From Streptomyces sp. YS415 (GTDB lineage: Bacteria; Actinomycetota; Actinomycetes; Streptomycetales; Streptomycetaceae): a stretch of DNA of 64,000 bases. Location: positions 186,001 through 250,000 of the forward strand of contig NZ_JAMJFL010000008.1 of assembly GCF_023544665.1 (NCBI RefSeq), written 5' to 3'. A program made the translations under genes and the position numbers. Shown in pieces: positions 26,653 to 36,666 of the stretch. A model generated the notes under the pieces. It was not told where the DNA came from. It was given only the letters and a program-made list of their open reading frames with translations, and searched no databases. How positions within the stretch are numbered: the first letter of the stretch is position 1; each line of letters starts with the position of its first letter.

Positions 26653-27780
26653 ATGATCACAGTGACCGCAGCACTCAAGCGCCTCTCCGACGAGGGCGTC
26701 TCCATCTGGTTGGACGACCTGTCCCGCAAGCGGATCGCCTCCGGCAACCTCGCCGAACTCGTCGCCACGAAGCACGTGGTGGGCGTCACCACCAACCCGT
26801 CCATCTTCCAGGCGGCCATCGGCTCGGGCGAGGGATATGAGGAGCAGCTCGCCGACCTCGCCGTCCGCGGGGTCACGGTCGACGAGGCCGTACGGATGAT
26901 GACGACCGCCGATGTGCGCGCCGCCGCCGACGTCCTGCGCCCGGTGCACGACGGGACCGGCGGCCGGGACGGCTGGGTCTCCATCGAGGTCGACCCCCGC
27001 TTCGCCCACGACACGGCGGCCACCGTCGCCGAGGCCAGACAGCTCGCCTGGCTGGTCGACCGCCCCAACGTCATGATCAAGATCCCGGCGACCAGGGCGG
27101 GACTGCCGGCCATCGCCGCGGTCCTCGCCGAGGGCATCAGCGTCAACGTCACGCTGATCTTCTCGCTGGAGCGCTACCGCGAGGTCATGGACGCCTACCT
27201 GCTGGGCCTGGAGAAGGCCGCCGAGCGGGGCCTGGACCTGTCGGCCATCCACTCCGTCGCCTCCTTCTTCGTCTCCCGGGTCGACGGTGAGATCGACAAG
27301 CGGCTGACCGTCCTCGGCACCGACGAGGCGCTCGCCCTGAAGGGCAGGGCGGCCCTCGCCAACGCCCGCCTCGCCTACCAGGCCTACGAGGAGGTCTTCT
27401 CCTCCGACCGCTGGGCGAAGTCGGAGCGTGCACGGGCCAACCGGCAGCGCCCGCTGTGGGCGTCGACCGGCGTGAAGGACCCGGCGTACAAGGACACCCT
27501 CTACGTCGACGAGCTCGTCGCGCCCGGCACGGTCAACACCATGCCGGAGGGCACCCTGAACGCCACCGCCGACCACGGCGACATCACCGGCGACACCGTC
27601 ACCGGCGGCTATGCCCGGGCGCGTGCCGACCTGGCGGCCGTGGAACGCCTCGGCATCTCCTACGACGAGGTCGTCACCAAGCTGGAGGACGAGGGCGTCG
27701 CCAAGTTCGAGGCCGCCTGGCAGGAACTGCTGGACGCGGTCGCCAAGTCCCTGGACAGCAAGGGAGTGGACGCGGAATGA
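26653..27780 (+). CDS. tal: Transaldolase
   Basis: About 375 residues, the long mycobacterial/actinobacterial type ([30 protein letters not shown]). The Schiff-base lysine lies in [10 protein letters not shown], and [14 protein letters not shown] is the family's second signature. It moves dihydroxyacetone units between sedoheptulose-7-phosphate and glyceraldehyde-3-phosphate. The start is ATG 26653 (weak AAAGAAG site) or GTG 26662. The zwf ATG overlaps its stop as ATGA. A longer upstream open frame lies inside tkt and is spurious. Confidence 0.96.
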   Translation: MITVTAALKRLSDEGVSIWLDDLSRKRIASGNLAELVATKHVVGVTTNPSIFQAAIGSGEGYEEQLADLAVRGVTVDEAVRMMTTADVRAAADVLRPVHDGTGGRDGWVSIEVDPRFAHDTAATVAEARQLAWLVDRPNVMIKIPATRAGLPAIAAVLAEGISVNVTLIFSLERYREVMDAYLLGLEKAAERGLDLSAIHSVASFFVSRVDGEIDKRLTVLGTDEALALKGRAALANARLAYQAYEEVFSSDRWAKSERARANRQRPLWASTGVKDPAYKDTLYVDELVAPGTVNTMPEGTLNATADHGDITGDTVTGGYARARADLAAVERLGISYDEVVTKLEDEGVAKFEAAWQELLDAVAKSLDSKGVDAE

Positions 27781-29306
27781 CCACCGACTGGACCAACCCG
27801 CTGCGCGACGCCGACGACCGGCGCCTCCCGCGGATCGCCGGCCCCTCCGGCCTCGTCATCTTCGGCGTGACCGGTGACCTGTCCCGCAAGAAGCTGATGC
27901 CCGCCGTCTACGACCTCGCCAACCGCGGTCTGCTGCCGCCCGGCTTCTCCCTCGTCGGGTTCGCCCGCCGGGACTGGGAGAACCAGGACTTCGCGCAGGT
28001 CGTGCACGACGCCGTCCGCGAGCACTCCCGCACCCCCTTCCGCGAGGAGGTCTGGCAGCAGCTCGCCGAGGGCATGCGGTTCATCCCGGGCGACTTCGAC
28101 GACGACCAGGCGTTCAAGCAACTGCGCTCCGCCGTCGACGAGTTGGACGCCTCCCGGGGCACCAGCGGCAACTATGCCTTCTACCTCTCGGTGCCGCCGA
28201 AGTTCTTCCCCAAGGTCGTCCAGCAGCTGAAGAAGCACGGCCTCGCCGACGCGCCGGAGGGCTCGTGGCGCCGGGCGGTCATCGAGAAGCCGTTCGGCCA
28301 CGACCTGGGCAGCGCCCGTGAGCTGAACGCGATCGTGCACGACGTGTTCGACCCGGAGCAGGTCTTCCGGATCGACCACTACCTGGGCAAGGAGACCGTC
28401 CAGAACATCCTGGCGCTGCGCTTCGCCAACCAGATGTTCGAGCCGATCTGGAACCGGTCCTTCGTGGACCATGTGCAGATCACGATGGCCGAGGACATCG
28501 GCATCGGCGGCCGGGCGGGCTACTACGACGGCATCGGCGCCGCCCGTGACGTCATCCAGAACCACCTGCTCCAGCTGATGGCGCTCACCGCGATGGAGGA
28601 GCCCGCCGCCTTCGACGCCGATGCGCTGCTGACGGAGAAGCTGAAGGTCCTCAGGGCCGTGAAGCTGCCGGAGGACCTGGGCCGGCACACCGTGCGCGCG
28701 CAGTACGCGCCCGCCTGGCAGGGCGGTGAGAAGGTCCGCGGCTACCTCCAGGAGGACGGCATCGACCCGGCCTCCACGACGGACACGTACGCCGCGATCA
28801 AACTCCAGGTCGACAACCGCCGCTGGGCGGGCGTCCCCTTCTACCTGCGCACCGGAAAGCGCCTCGGCCGCCGGGTCACCGAGATCGCGGTGGTCTTCCA
28901 GCAGGCGCCGCACTCCCCCTTCGACCGCACCGCCACCGAGGAACTGGGCAAGAACGCGATCGTGATCCGCGTCCAGCCCGACGAGGGGATCACCGTCCGC
29001 TTCGGCTCCAAGGTGCCCGGCACCTCCATGGAGATCCGGGACGTGACGATGGACTTCGCCTACGGCGAGTCGTTCACCGAGTCCAGCCCGGAGGCGTACG
29101 AGCGCCTCATCCTGGACGTCCTGCTCGGCGACGCCAATTTGTTCCCCCGGCACCAGGAAGTGGAAGAGTCCTGGAAGATCCTCGACCCCATCGAGGAGTA
29201 CTGGGCGCGGCACGGCAAGCCGGCGCAGTACGCCTCGGGCAGCTGGGGACCCAAGGAAGCCGACGAGATGCTCGCACGAGACGGACGGAGCTGGCGCAGG
29301 CCATGA
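27777..29306 (+). CDS. zwf: Glucose-6-phosphate 1-dehydrogenase
   Basis: A 509-residue enzyme oxidising glucose-6-phosphate to 6-phosphogluconolactone with NADP+. The cofactor loop is [30 protein letters not shown] and the active-site RIDHYLGKE follow. Length and motifs are complete. ATG 27777 overlaps the tal stop by 4 nt. It is followed by opcA, its usual actinobacterial assembly factor. Confidence 0.97.
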   Translation: MTTDWTNPLRDADDRRLPRIAGPSGLVIFGVTGDLSRKKLMPAVYDLANRGLLPPGFSLVGFARRDWENQDFAQVVHDAVREHSRTPFREEVWQQLAEGMRFIPGDFDDDQAFKQLRSAVDELDASRGTSGNYAFYLSVPPKFFPKVVQQLKKHGLADAPEGSWRRAVIEKPFGHDLGSARELNAIVHDVFDPEQVFRIDHYLGKETVQNILALRFANQMFEPIWNRSFVDHVQITMAEDIGIGGRAGYYDGIGAARDVIQNHLLQLMALTAMEEPAAFDADALLTEKLKVLRAVKLPEDLGRHTVRAQYAPAWQGGEKVRGYLQEDGIDPASTTDTYAAIKLQVDNRRWAGVPFYLRTGKRLGRRVTEIAVVFQQAPHSPFDRTATEELGKNAIVIRVQPDEGITVRFGSKVPGTSMEIRDVTMDFAYGESFTESSPEAYERLILDVLLGDANLFPRHQEVEESWKILDPIEEYWARHGKPAQYASGSWGPKEADEMLARDGRSWRRP

Positions 29307-30238
29307 AGATCGACCTGACCGACACCACGGCAAGCAAGATCAACAAGGCCCTTGTGAAGGGCCGCCGCGCCATCGGCACCCCCGCCGTGGGCATGGTCCT
29401 GACGATGGTGATCGTCACGGACGAGGAGAACGCCTACGACGCGATCAAGGCGGCCGAGGAGGCCTCGCACGAGCACCCCTCGCGCACCCTGGTCGTCATC
29501 AAGCGGCACGCCCGCACCCCGCGCGACCGCACCGCCTCCCGGCTCGACGCCGAGGTCCGGGTGGGCGCCGACGCGGGTACCGGCGAGACCGTGATCCTGC
29601 GCACCTACGGCGAGGTGTCCGAGCACGCCGACTCGGTCGTGCTGCCGCTGCTGCTGCCGGACGCCCCGGTGGTCGTGTGGTGGCCGGTGGAGGCGCCGGA
29701 CAACCCCGCCAAGGACCCGCTGGGCGCACTGGCCCAGCGCCGGATCACCGACCTGTACGCGGTGGAGAACCCCTTCGAGGTCCTGGAGACCCGGATGCGC
29801 TCCTACGCGCCCGGCGACACCGACCTCGCCTGGACCCGGCTCACCCCGTGGCGCTCGATGCTGGCCGCGGCCCTGGACCAGGCCCGGGTGCCGATCCTCT
29901 CGGGGGCCGTGGAGGCCGAGGCCGACAACCCGGCCGCGGAACTCCTCGCGCGCTGGCTCGAGGCGCGGCTGCAGGTGACGATCGACCGGGTCGTCACCGC
30001 GGGGCCCGTGGTCACCGCCGTACGCCTCGGCACCGCGAACGGCGACATCGTCATCGACCGCCCCGAGGGCCCGCTGGCCACGCTCACCCTGCCCGGCCAG
30101 CCCTCGCGCACCCTCGCGCTGAAGGTCCGCACCACCTCCGAACTCATCGCCGAGGAGCTCAGGCGCCTCGACGCCGACGAGATGTACGCCGTCGCCCTGC
30201 GGGGCGAGGCGGGCAAGGAGACCCCCTCCCATGTCTGA
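29303..30238 (+). CDS. opcA: OpcA, glucose-6-phosphate dehydrogenase assembly protein
   Basis: A 311-residue protein of the OpcA family, seen in [34 protein letters not shown] and [17 protein letters not shown]. OpcA is needed for full, redox-responsive glucose-6-phosphate dehydrogenase activity in cyanobacteria and actinobacteria. It overlaps zwf by 4 nt and pgi by 8 nt, so all three are co-translated. Confidence 0.95.
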   Translation: MKIDLTDTTASKINKALVKGRRAIGTPAVGMVLTMVIVTDEENAYDAIKAAEEASHEHPSRTLVVIKRHARTPRDRTASRLDAEVRVGADAGTGETVILRTYGEVSEHADSVVLPLLLPDAPVVVWWPVEAPDNPAKDPLGALAQRRITDLYAVENPFEVLETRMRSYAPGDTDLAWTRLTPWRSMLAAALDQARVPILSGAVEAEADNPAAELLARWLEARLQVTIDRVVTAGPVVTAVRLGTANGDIVIDRPEGPLATLTLPGQPSRTLALKVRTTSELIAEELRRLDADEMYAVALRGEAGKETPSHV

Positions 30239-31877
30239 CTCCCCGAGGCTCACCCGGCGGCCCCAGTGGACCGCCCTGGAGGACCACCGCGCCGAGTGGC
30301 ACGCCCATCTGCGGGACCTGTTCGCCGCGGACCCCGAGCGCGCGGACCGCTACGTGGTCCGGGTGGGCGATCTGCGCATCGACTACTCCAAGCACCTGAT
30401 CACCGACGAGACGCTCGCCCTGCTCCAGGAACTGGCCGTCGCCACCGATGTGTTCGGGCTGCGCGACGCCATGTTCCGCGGTGAGAAGATCAACGTCACC
30501 GAGGACCGGGCGGTGCTGCACACCGCGCTGCGCGCCCCCCGGGACGCGGTGATCGAGGTCGACGGGGAGAACGTCGTCCCGGGCGTGCACGCCGTCCTGG
30601 ACCGGATGAGCGACTTCGCCGACCGCGTCCGCTCCGGCGCCTGGACCGGACACACCGGCAAGCGCATCCGCAACGTCGTCAACATCGGCATCGGCGGCTC
30701 CGACCTCGGCCCGGCGATGGCGTACGAGGTGCTGCGGCCGTTCACGGAACGGGAGTTGACCTTCCGTTTCGTCTCCAACGTCGACGGCGCCGACCTGCAC
30801 GAGGCCGTGCGCGACCTGGACCCGGCGGAGACGCTGTTCATCGTCGCCTCGAAGACCTTCACCACCATCGAGACGATCACCAACGCCACCTCGGCCCGCT
30901 CCTGGCTGCTGGCCGGGCTCGGCGGCGAGGAGAAGGCCGTCGCCCGGCACTTCGTCGCCCTGTCGACGAACGCGGAGAAGGTCACCGGGTTCGGTATCGA
31001 CCCGGACAACATGTTCGAGTTCTGGGACTGGGTCGGCGGACGCTACTCGTTCGACTCCGCGATCGGCCTGTCCCTGATGATCGCCATCGGCCCCGGCAAC
31101 TTCCGGGAGCTGCTGGACGGCTTCCGCATCGTCGACGACCACTTCCGCACCGCCCCCGCCGAGGCCAACGCCCCGCTGCTCCTCGGTCTGCTGGGCATCT
31201 GGTACGGCAACTTCTTCGGCGCCCAGTCGCACGCGGTGCTGCCCTACAGCCACTACCTGTCCCGGTTCACCGCCTACCTCCAGCAGCTCGACATGGAGTC
31301 CAACGGCAAGTCGGTGGACCGCGACGGGAACCCCGTGGACTGGCAGACCGGGCCCGTGGTGTGGGGCACTCCCGGCACCAACGGACAGCACGCCTACTAC
31401 CAGCTGATCCACCAGGGCACCAAGATCGTCCCCGCCGACTTCATCGGCTTCGCCCGTCCGGTCGGCGAACTGAGCGACGAACTCAAGGCGCAGCACGACC
31501 TGTTGATGGCCAACCTGTTCGCGCAGGGGCAGGCGCTCGCCTTCGGCAAGACCGCCGAGGAGGTCCGCGCGGAGGGCACGGCCGAGGAGCAGGTGCCGCA
31601 CCGCACCTTCCGCGGCAACCACCCGACGACCACGATCCTCGCCCGTGAGCTGACCCCGTCGGTGCTCGGCCAGCTGATCGCCCTCTACGAGCACAAGGTG
31701 TTCGTCCAGGGCGCCGTGTGGAACATCGACTCCTTCGACCAGTGGGGCGTCGAACTCGGCAAGGTCCTCGCCAAGCGCGTCGAACCCGCCCTCACCGAAG
31801 GCGCCGACGTCCCCGGCCTCGACTCCTCCACCGCTGCCCTCGTGGCCGCCTACCGTGAACTGAAGGAAGTGCACTGA
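30231..31877 (+). CDS. pgi: Glucose-6-phosphate isomerase
   Basis: A 548-residue isomerase between glucose-6-phosphate and fructose-6-phosphate. Sugar-phosphate loop [16 protein letters not shown], the catalytic region [14 protein letters not shown], the segment [10 protein letters not shown], and the C-terminal signature [19 protein letters not shown] are all present. ATG 30231 overlaps the opcA end by 8 nt. A second pgi copy probably exists elsewhere in the genome (inference from S. coelicolor). Confidence 0.97.
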   Translation: MSDSPRLTRRPQWTALEDHRAEWHAHLRDLFAADPERADRYVVRVGDLRIDYSKHLITDETLALLQELAVATDVFGLRDAMFRGEKINVTEDRAVLHTALRAPRDAVIEVDGENVVPGVHAVLDRMSDFADRVRSGAWTGHTGKRIRNVVNIGIGGSDLGPAMAYEVLRPFTERELTFRFVSNVDGADLHEAVRDLDPAETLFIVASKTFTTIETITNATSARSWLLAGLGGEEKAVARHFVALSTNAEKVTGFGIDPDNMFEFWDWVGGRYSFDSAIGLSLMIAIGPGNFRELLDGFRIVDDHFRTAPAEANAPLLLGLLGIWYGNFFGAQSHAVLPYSHYLSRFTAYLQQLDMESNGKSVDRDGNPVDWQTGPVVWGTPGTNGQHAYYQLIHQGTKIVPADFIGFARPVGELSDELKAQHDLLMANLFAQGQALAFGKTAEEVRAEGTAEEQVPHRTFRGNHPTTTILARELTPSVLGQLIALYEHKVFVQGAVWNIDSFDQWGVELGKVLAKRVEPALTEGADVPGLDSSTAALVAAYRELKEVH

Positions 31878-31878
31878 C

Positions 31879-32766
31879 ATGACCTCGATGCAGCTCGGTC
31901 TCATCGGCCTCGGCAAGATGGGCGGCAACATGCGCGAGCGGATCCGCCGCGCCGGCCACACCGTCATCGGCTACGACCGCAACCCGGACCTCACCGACGT
32001 CGGCTCCCTCGCCGAACTGGTCGACAGTCTCGAAGGACCGCGCGTGGTCTGGGTGATGGTCCCGGCCGGGCCCGTCACCCAGGCCGTCGTGGACGAACTG
32101 GGGCAGCTCCTGTCCCCCGGCGACATCGTGGTGGACGGCGGCAACTCCCGCTGGACGGACGACGAGAAGCACGCCCGTGAACTCGGCGAGAAGGGCATCG
32201 GCTTCGTCGACGCCGGTGTCTCCGGCGGTGTCTGGGGCCTGGAGAACGGCTACGCCCTGATGGTCGGCGGCGACGCCGAGCACGTGGCGAAGGTCCAGCC
32301 GGTCTTCGACGCGCTGAAGCCGGACGGACCGTACGGCTACGTCCACGCGGGCAAGGTCGGTGCCGGGCACTTCGCGAAGATGGTCCACAACGGCATCGAG
32401 TACGCGATGATGCAGGCCTACGCCGAGGGCTGGGAGCTGCTGGAGAGCGTCGACTCCGTCACCGATGTGCGGGAGGTCTTCCGCTCCTGGCAGGAGGGCA
32501 CCGTCATCCGCTCCTGGCTGCTGGACCTCGCGGTCAACGCCCTCGACGAGGACGAGCACCTGGAGAAGCTGCGCGGCTACGCACAGGACTCCGGCGAGGG
32601 CCGCTGGACCGTCGAGGCGGCCATCGACAACGCCGTGCCGCTGCCCGCGATCACCGCGTCCCTGTTCGCCCGGTTCGCCTCCCGCCAGGAGGACTCCCCG
32701 CAGATGAAGATGATCGCGGCGCTGCGCAACCAGTTCGGCGGCCACGCCGTCGAGTCCGCGAAGTAG
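31879..32766 (+). CDS. gnd: 6-phosphogluconate dehydrogenase, decarboxylating (short, NAD+-type)
   Basis: A 295-residue enzyme, about 170 residues shorter than E. coli Gnd. It belongs to the GndA/YqeC short class. LGLIGLGKMGGNMRERI is the Rossmann loop. The following VIGYDRNPDL has Asp after the second strand, which favours NAD+ over NADP+. DGGNSRWTDDEK, DAGVSGGVWGLENGY and KMVHNGIEYAMMQAYAEG supply substrate and catalytic residues. It makes ribulose-5-phosphate and CO2. It starts 1 nt after the pgi stop and ends the core operon. Confidence 0.95.
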   Translation: MTSMQLGLIGLGKMGGNMRERIRRAGHTVIGYDRNPDLTDVGSLAELVDSLEGPRVVWVMVPAGPVTQAVVDELGQLLSPGDIVVDGGNSRWTDDEKHARELGEKGIGFVDAGVSGGVWGLENGYALMVGGDAEHVAKVQPVFDALKPDGPYGYVHAGKVGAGHFAKMVHNGIEYAMMQAYAEGWELLESVDSVTDVREVFRSWQEGTVIRSWLLDLAVNALDEDEHLEKLRGYAQDSGEGRWTVEAAIDNAVPLPAITASLFARFASRQEDSPQMKMIAALRNQFGGHAVESAK

Positions 32767-32774
32767 GCCCGGCC

Positions 32775-33362
32775 GTGGGGGATCTGCTGCTGGTCCGGCA
32801 CGGCGAGACGGAGTGGAGCGTGTCGGGACAGCACACCAGCTGGACCGACCTGCCCCTCACCGAGCACGGCGAGGAACAGGCCAAGTCGCTCGCTCCGCTC
32901 CTGTCGTCGCGGACCTTCTCGCTCGCGCTGACCAGCCCCCTGGGCCGGGCCCGGCGCACCGCCGAACTCGGGGGCGTCCTGGGGGCATTGCCCTGCGACG
33001 ACCTGCACGAGTGGGACTACGGCGGCTACGAGGGCGTGACGACGGCCGACATCCACCGCACGCGTCCGGACTGGTACCTGTGGACGGACGGCGTCCCGCC
33101 CGGCCCTCCCGGACACCCCGGCGAGTCCCCGGCGGAGGTGGGGCGGCGGGCCGACCGGGTGCTGGCCCGCGTGGCCGAGGCGCTCCCGGACGGGGACGTG
33201 GTGCTCGTCGCCCACGCCCACTTCCTGCGCGTGCTGACGGCACGGCGACTGGGTCTCCCGCCCGCGGAGGGACGGCTGTTCCAGTTGGCCACCGGCACGA
33301 TGAGCCGGCTGTCCACGGAGCACGGGCGGCCGGTCATCGCGGAATGGAACGTACGGGCATAG
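32775..33362 (+). CDS. Histidine phosphatase family protein
   Basis: A 195-residue phosphoglycerate-mutase-fold protein with the catalytic LLLVRHGETEW, TSPLGRARRTAEL, and the second histidine in LVAHAHFLRVL. It starts 8 nt after gnd and so is probably the seventh gene of the operon. Members remove phosphate from sugar phosphates and related substrates; a role in trimming pathway intermediates is inference. Confidence 0.9.
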   Translation: MGDLLLVRHGETEWSVSGQHTSWTDLPLTEHGEEQAKSLAPLLSSRTFSLALTSPLGRARRTAELGGVLGALPCDDLHEWDYGGYEGVTTADIHRTRPDWYLWTDGVPPGPPGHPGESPAEVGRRADRVLARVAEALPDGDVVLVAHAHFLRVLTARRLGLPPAEGRLFQLATGTMSRLSTEHGRPVIAEWNVRA

Positions 33363-33366
33363 GGGT

Positions 33367-33395
33367 TTGACACCGCCCAGGAGGCCCGCCAGAGT
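33367..33395 (+). promoter_or_regulatory. Promoter giving an apparently leaderless message for the next gene
   Basis: TTGACA (33367-33372), a 17-bp spacer, then CAGAGT (33390-33395). A start about 7 bp downstream falls at 33402-33404, on the ATG at 33404. The only GGAGG (33380-33384) is 19 nt from the ATG, too far for ribosome binding. Confidence 0.65.
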
Positions 33396-33403
33396 CGCGG
33401 CTG

Positions 33404-34846
33404 ATGGAGATCAACGATCTGACACCGGCCGAACAGCGCGTCTGGCGGGCCTTCGCCACGGGCACGGAAGTCGACTTCCGCACGGACGGCGACGAGCGGG
33501 GCCCCGAACGCACGGTCCGGGCGCGGGTGTTGCGGGCGCTGCTGCTCAACGGGCCGCGCGAGCCCGGCGAGATCGCCGCGGTCAAGGTCGCGGGCGCGCA
33601 CGTCACGGGCGTACTGGACCTGCGGTACGCGACCGTCGACAGCGTCGTCCGGCTGAGCCACTGCCACTTCGACAGCGCCCCCGATCTGTCCGGCGCCCAA
33701 CTGGGCTATCTCAACCTCAGCGAATCCGTGCTGCCCGGTCTGTCGGGGGCCCGCGTCCGGGTGGACGGCAGCCTGCGGCTCACCGGCTGCCGGTTCGGCG
33801 GCCCGGTCCACCTGGGCGGCGCGCAGATCGCCGGAGCACTGTTCCTTGAGCGCGCGGAACTCACGGCCGCCGACCCTGAGCGGCCCGTCCTGCGGCTCAA
33901 CCAGATCACCGTCGAGGACGAGCTGTGCGCGCCGGGACTGCGCACCGAGGGCGCGATCCGGCTCAGCGGCGCCCGGGTCGCCGGTTCGGTCAACCTGGAG
34001 GACGCCCGGCTGAGCCACCCCGGCGGCACCGCGCTGGACGCCGAGTCGCTGGACGTCGGCGCCAACGTGCTCGGGCGGCGGCTGCGCGCCGAGGGGCGGA
34101 TCGATCTGCGCGGCGCCCGCATACCCGGGCGCCTCGATCTGCTGCGGACGACCCTGTCCAACCCGGGCAACACCGCACTGCGCGCCAGCAGCGTCGTCAT
34201 CGGCGAACTCTGGCTGCGCGAGGGCCCGCAGATCGTGGGACGGCTCAATCTGCGCCGCGCCCAGATCGAACAGCTCGACCTGGAGCCGGAGATGCTGCCG
34301 GACGAGGTACGGATCCTGGACCTCACCTACACCTTCCTCACCCCGCACGAGCCCGTGCGGCGGCGGCTGCCGATGCTGGCCCGCGACGGCAGCACCTACG
34401 ACCCGCACGGCTACGAGCAGTTGACCGCCGCCTACCGGCGCAGCGGCGACGACCACGCCGCCCGGCTCGTCCAGCTCGCCAAGCAGCGCCGCCACCGCAC
34501 GACCCTGCCCTGGTACGGCCGGCTGTGGGGCCACGTCCAGGACATGGCCGTCGGCTACGGCTTCCGCCCGCTGCGCGCCTTCGGCTGGCTGCTGTCCCTG
34601 CTCGCCGTCGGCTCGGTCGCCTTCGCCCTGCACCGGCCGCCCGCCCTCAAACCGGCCGAGGCGCCCGACTTCAACCCGGTGTTCTTCGCCCTGGACCTGC
34701 TGGTCCCGGTCATCTCCTTCGGCCAGGAGGCGGCCTACGCGCCGCAGGGCTGGTCCCAGTGGCTGTCCTACGTCCTGGTCCTGGCGGGCTGGGTCCTCGC
34801 CACGACGATCCTGGCCGGCGTCACCCGCACCGTCAGCCGCCAGTGA
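33404..34846 (+). CDS. Pentapeptide-like repeat membrane protein
   Basis: A 480-residue protein. Residues about 50-300 are made of irregular beta-helix-like repeats (GVLDLRYATVDS, GSLRLTGCRFGG, GSVNLEDARLSH, GRIDLRGARIPG), resembling a pentapeptide-repeat or right-handed beta-helix domain. The C-terminal about 110 residues contain at least three membrane helices (AFGWLLSLLAVGSVAFAL, VFFALDLLVPVISFG, WLSYVLVLAGWVLATTIL). Similar proteins are often labelled membrane-associated oxidoreductase, without evidence that I can see. It has its own promoter and overlaps the convergent dehydratase gene by 14 bp. Function unknown. Confidence 0.7.
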   Translation: MEINDLTPAEQRVWRAFATGTEVDFRTDGDERGPERTVRARVLRALLLNGPREPGEIAAVKVAGAHVTGVLDLRYATVDSVVRLSHCHFDSAPDLSGAQLGYLNLSESVLPGLSGARVRVDGSLRLTGCRFGGPVHLGGAQIAGALFLERAELTAADPERPVLRLNQITVEDELCAPGLRTEGAIRLSGARVAGSVNLEDARLSHPGGTALDAESLDVGANVLGRRLRAEGRIDLRGARIPGRLDLLRTTLSNPGNTALRASSVVIGELWLREGPQIVGRLNLRRAQIEQLDLEPEMLPDEVRILDLTYTFLTPHEPVRRRLPMLARDGSTYDPHGYEQLTAAYRRSGDDHAARLVQLAKQRRHRTTLPWYGRLWGHVQDMAVGYGFRPLRAFGWLLSLLAVGSVAFALHRPPALKPAEAPDFNPVFFALDLLVPVISFGQEAAYAPQGWSQWLSYVLVLAGWVLATTILAGVTRTVSRQ

Positions 34847-36617
34847 CCGCCCGGACGGCGTGCTGCGCGGCCAGCCGCACCGGCGCGTTCTGGGCGCCGT
34901 AGCCCCGGTAGCCGGGATCCCGCTGCACGAGTTCGAAGAAGACGCGGCCCACGGTCTGCGTGTAGCAGTGCCGGAAGACGCCGCCGGCGTCGCGGTCGTA
35001 GAGGATGCCCAGGTCGCGGCAGGTCTCCAGCTCGCCCTCGGCGAGGTCGAAACGGGCCGCCAGGTCGTCGTGGTAGTTCGCGGGGACCGGCAGCAGCCGC
35101 CCGCCCGCCGCGCGGAAGCGGCGCGCCGCCGCGACGACGTCGTCCGTGGCCAGCGCGATGTGCTGGGCGTGCACCGTGTCGTCGCCCGGCGCCGCGCCCA
35201 CGGTCAGCGCGATCCGCACACTGCCGTCGGTGGTGGTGACGGCGCGGCTGCGCAGCAGTCCGTAGGGGTCGGCGACGTCCACGCTGGGCTGGGCGTGCAG
35301 GCCGAGGACGGCGCGGTGGAAGAGGACCGCCTCGTCGAAGTGGTGCCAGGGCTGGGTGAGCGCGAGGTGGTCGACGCCGGTCACGGCGGTGGCCGCGGGG
35401 GTGTGCGGCACGTCCTCGAAGTCGCCCCGCCAGCCGGACCGCGGGCCGCAGAAGAACAGCTCGGTGCCGTCGGGGGCCGCCACCGCGTCCAGGACCGCGT
35501 CCTCGGGGGCGCGGCGGCGGGGCAGGACCGGGGCGAGCAGGGCCTCGGCGCGGCGGGCGGCGCCCGCGGGATCGGGGGACCGCAGGCCGACGGCGGCGAG
35601 GCGGACGCTCTCCCGGCGGGCGGCGCCGCCGGTGTTGACCAGGATCCGCGCCTCGCCCTGCTGCCAGAGGTCGACCGGCTTGCTGCGGTGACGTGCGCTG
35701 CGGGCGAAGCCCAGGGCGGCCAGGACGGCGGAGACCGGTTCGGCGTCGGGGGTGTGGAGTTCGGCGAAGGCGATCCCGGAGGGGACGACGGGTGCGGGTG
35801 GGGCGGCCACGCCCACCGACTCCTGGAGGAGGAGCAGGGAGCGCCGGCCGTCCACGGCGGTGGGGCCCGCCTCGGCCTGCCGGAAGACGTCGTTGAAGAC
35901 CTCCAGCGAGAGCGGTCCGTCGTACCCGGTGCGCAGCACGTGCCGGACGAGCCCGGTGACGTCGAAGCCGCCCTGGCCGGGGAAGCAGCGGTGGTGGCGG
36001 CTCCACTGCAGGACGTCCATGCCGAGCAACGGGGCGTCGGCCAGTTGCAGGAAGAAGATCTTCTCGCCGGGGATGTCCTCGATGCCCTTCGGGTCGGAGC
36101 CCCGGGAGAGGATGTGGAAGCTGTCCAGGCAGGTCCCCAGCGCCGGGTGCCCGGCCTGCTCGACGATGTGCCAGGCGTGGTCGTAGGTACTGACGTGACG
36201 GCCCCAGGCCAGCGCCTCGTAGGCGACCCGGATGCCGAACCCTTCGGCCAGGTCGGCCAGGCGGCTCAGCTGCGCCGCGGCGAGCGCGTCGTCGTCGACC
36301 GCGTCCGGGGCGACGCTGGAGCAGACCAACACCGTGTCGGCGCCGAGCCGGCGCATCAGCTCGAACTTGTGCCGGGCCCGGCGCAGATTGCGGGCGAAGA
36401 CGTCCTCGGGCACGGCCTCGATGTCCCGCATCGGCTGGTACAGGTCGATGGTCAGACCCAGGTCCGCGCAGCGGGCGCGGATCTCCTCGGGGGTCAGGGC
36501 GCTGGCCAGCAGATCGTTCTCGAAGATCTCGACGCCGTCGAAGCCGGCCCGGGCCGCGGCCGTGAGCTTCTCGGTGAGGGATCCGCTCAGGGAGACGGTG
36601 GCGATGGACGTACGCAC
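34833..36617 (-). CDS. quiC: 3-dehydroshikimate dehydratase (QuiC1-type, TIM barrel fused to VOC/HPPD-like domain)
   Basis: About 594 residues. Residues 1-280 are an AP-endonuclease-2-type TIM barrel. Counted from GTG 36617, the metal ligands fall at E134 (YEALAW), D165 (CLDSFH), Q191 (FLQLAD) and E239 (LEVFND), the same numbers I recall for Pseudomonas QuiC1, which supports this start (AGAGG 8 nt upstream). Residues about 290-590 are the HPPD-like VOC half (GVDHLALTQPWHHFDEAV, YTQTVGRVFFELVQR). It should turn 3-dehydroshikimate into protocatechuate for the beta-ketoadipate route. The shikimate dehydrogenase gene lies 49 bp upstream on the same strand. Confidence 0.93.
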   Translation of the reverse strand: MRTSIATVSLSGSLTEKLTAAARAGFDGVEIFENDLLASALTPEEIRARCADLGLTIDLYQPMRDIEAVPEDVFARNLRRARHKFELMRRLGADTVLVCSSVAPDAVDDDALAAAQLSRLADLAEGFGIRVAYEALAWGRHVSTYDHAWHIVEQAGHPALGTCLDSFHILSRGSDPKGIEDIPGEKIFFLQLADAPLLGMDVLQWSRHHRCFPGQGGFDVTGLVRHVLRTGYDGPLSLEVFNDVFRQAEAGPTAVDGRRSLLLLQESVGVAAPPAPVVPSGIAFAELHTPDAEPVSAVLAALGFARSARHRSKPVDLWQQGEARILVNTGGAARRESVRLAAVGLRSPDPAGAARRAEALLAPVLPRRRAPEDAVLDAVAAPDGTELFFCGPRSGWRGDFEDVPHTPAATAVTGVDHLALTQPWHHFDEAVLFHRAVLGLHAQPSVDVADPYGLLRSRAVTTTDGSVRIALTVGAAPGDDTVHAQHIALATDDVVAAARRFRAAGGRLLPVPANYHDDLAARFDLAEGELETCRDLGILYDRDAGGVFRHCYTQTVGRVFFELVQRDPGYRGYGAQNAPVRLAAQHAVRAVTGG

Positions 36618-36666
36618 GTCGGTACCTCTCTTCACGCGGGACTCGGGGGCCTGTCGGGGGGCCGGC

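Noticed and set aside
24495..27152. An 885-codon minus-strand frame across tkt and tal
   Set aside because: Antisense shadow caused by high third-position GC; no recognisable domains, and both sense genes are certain.
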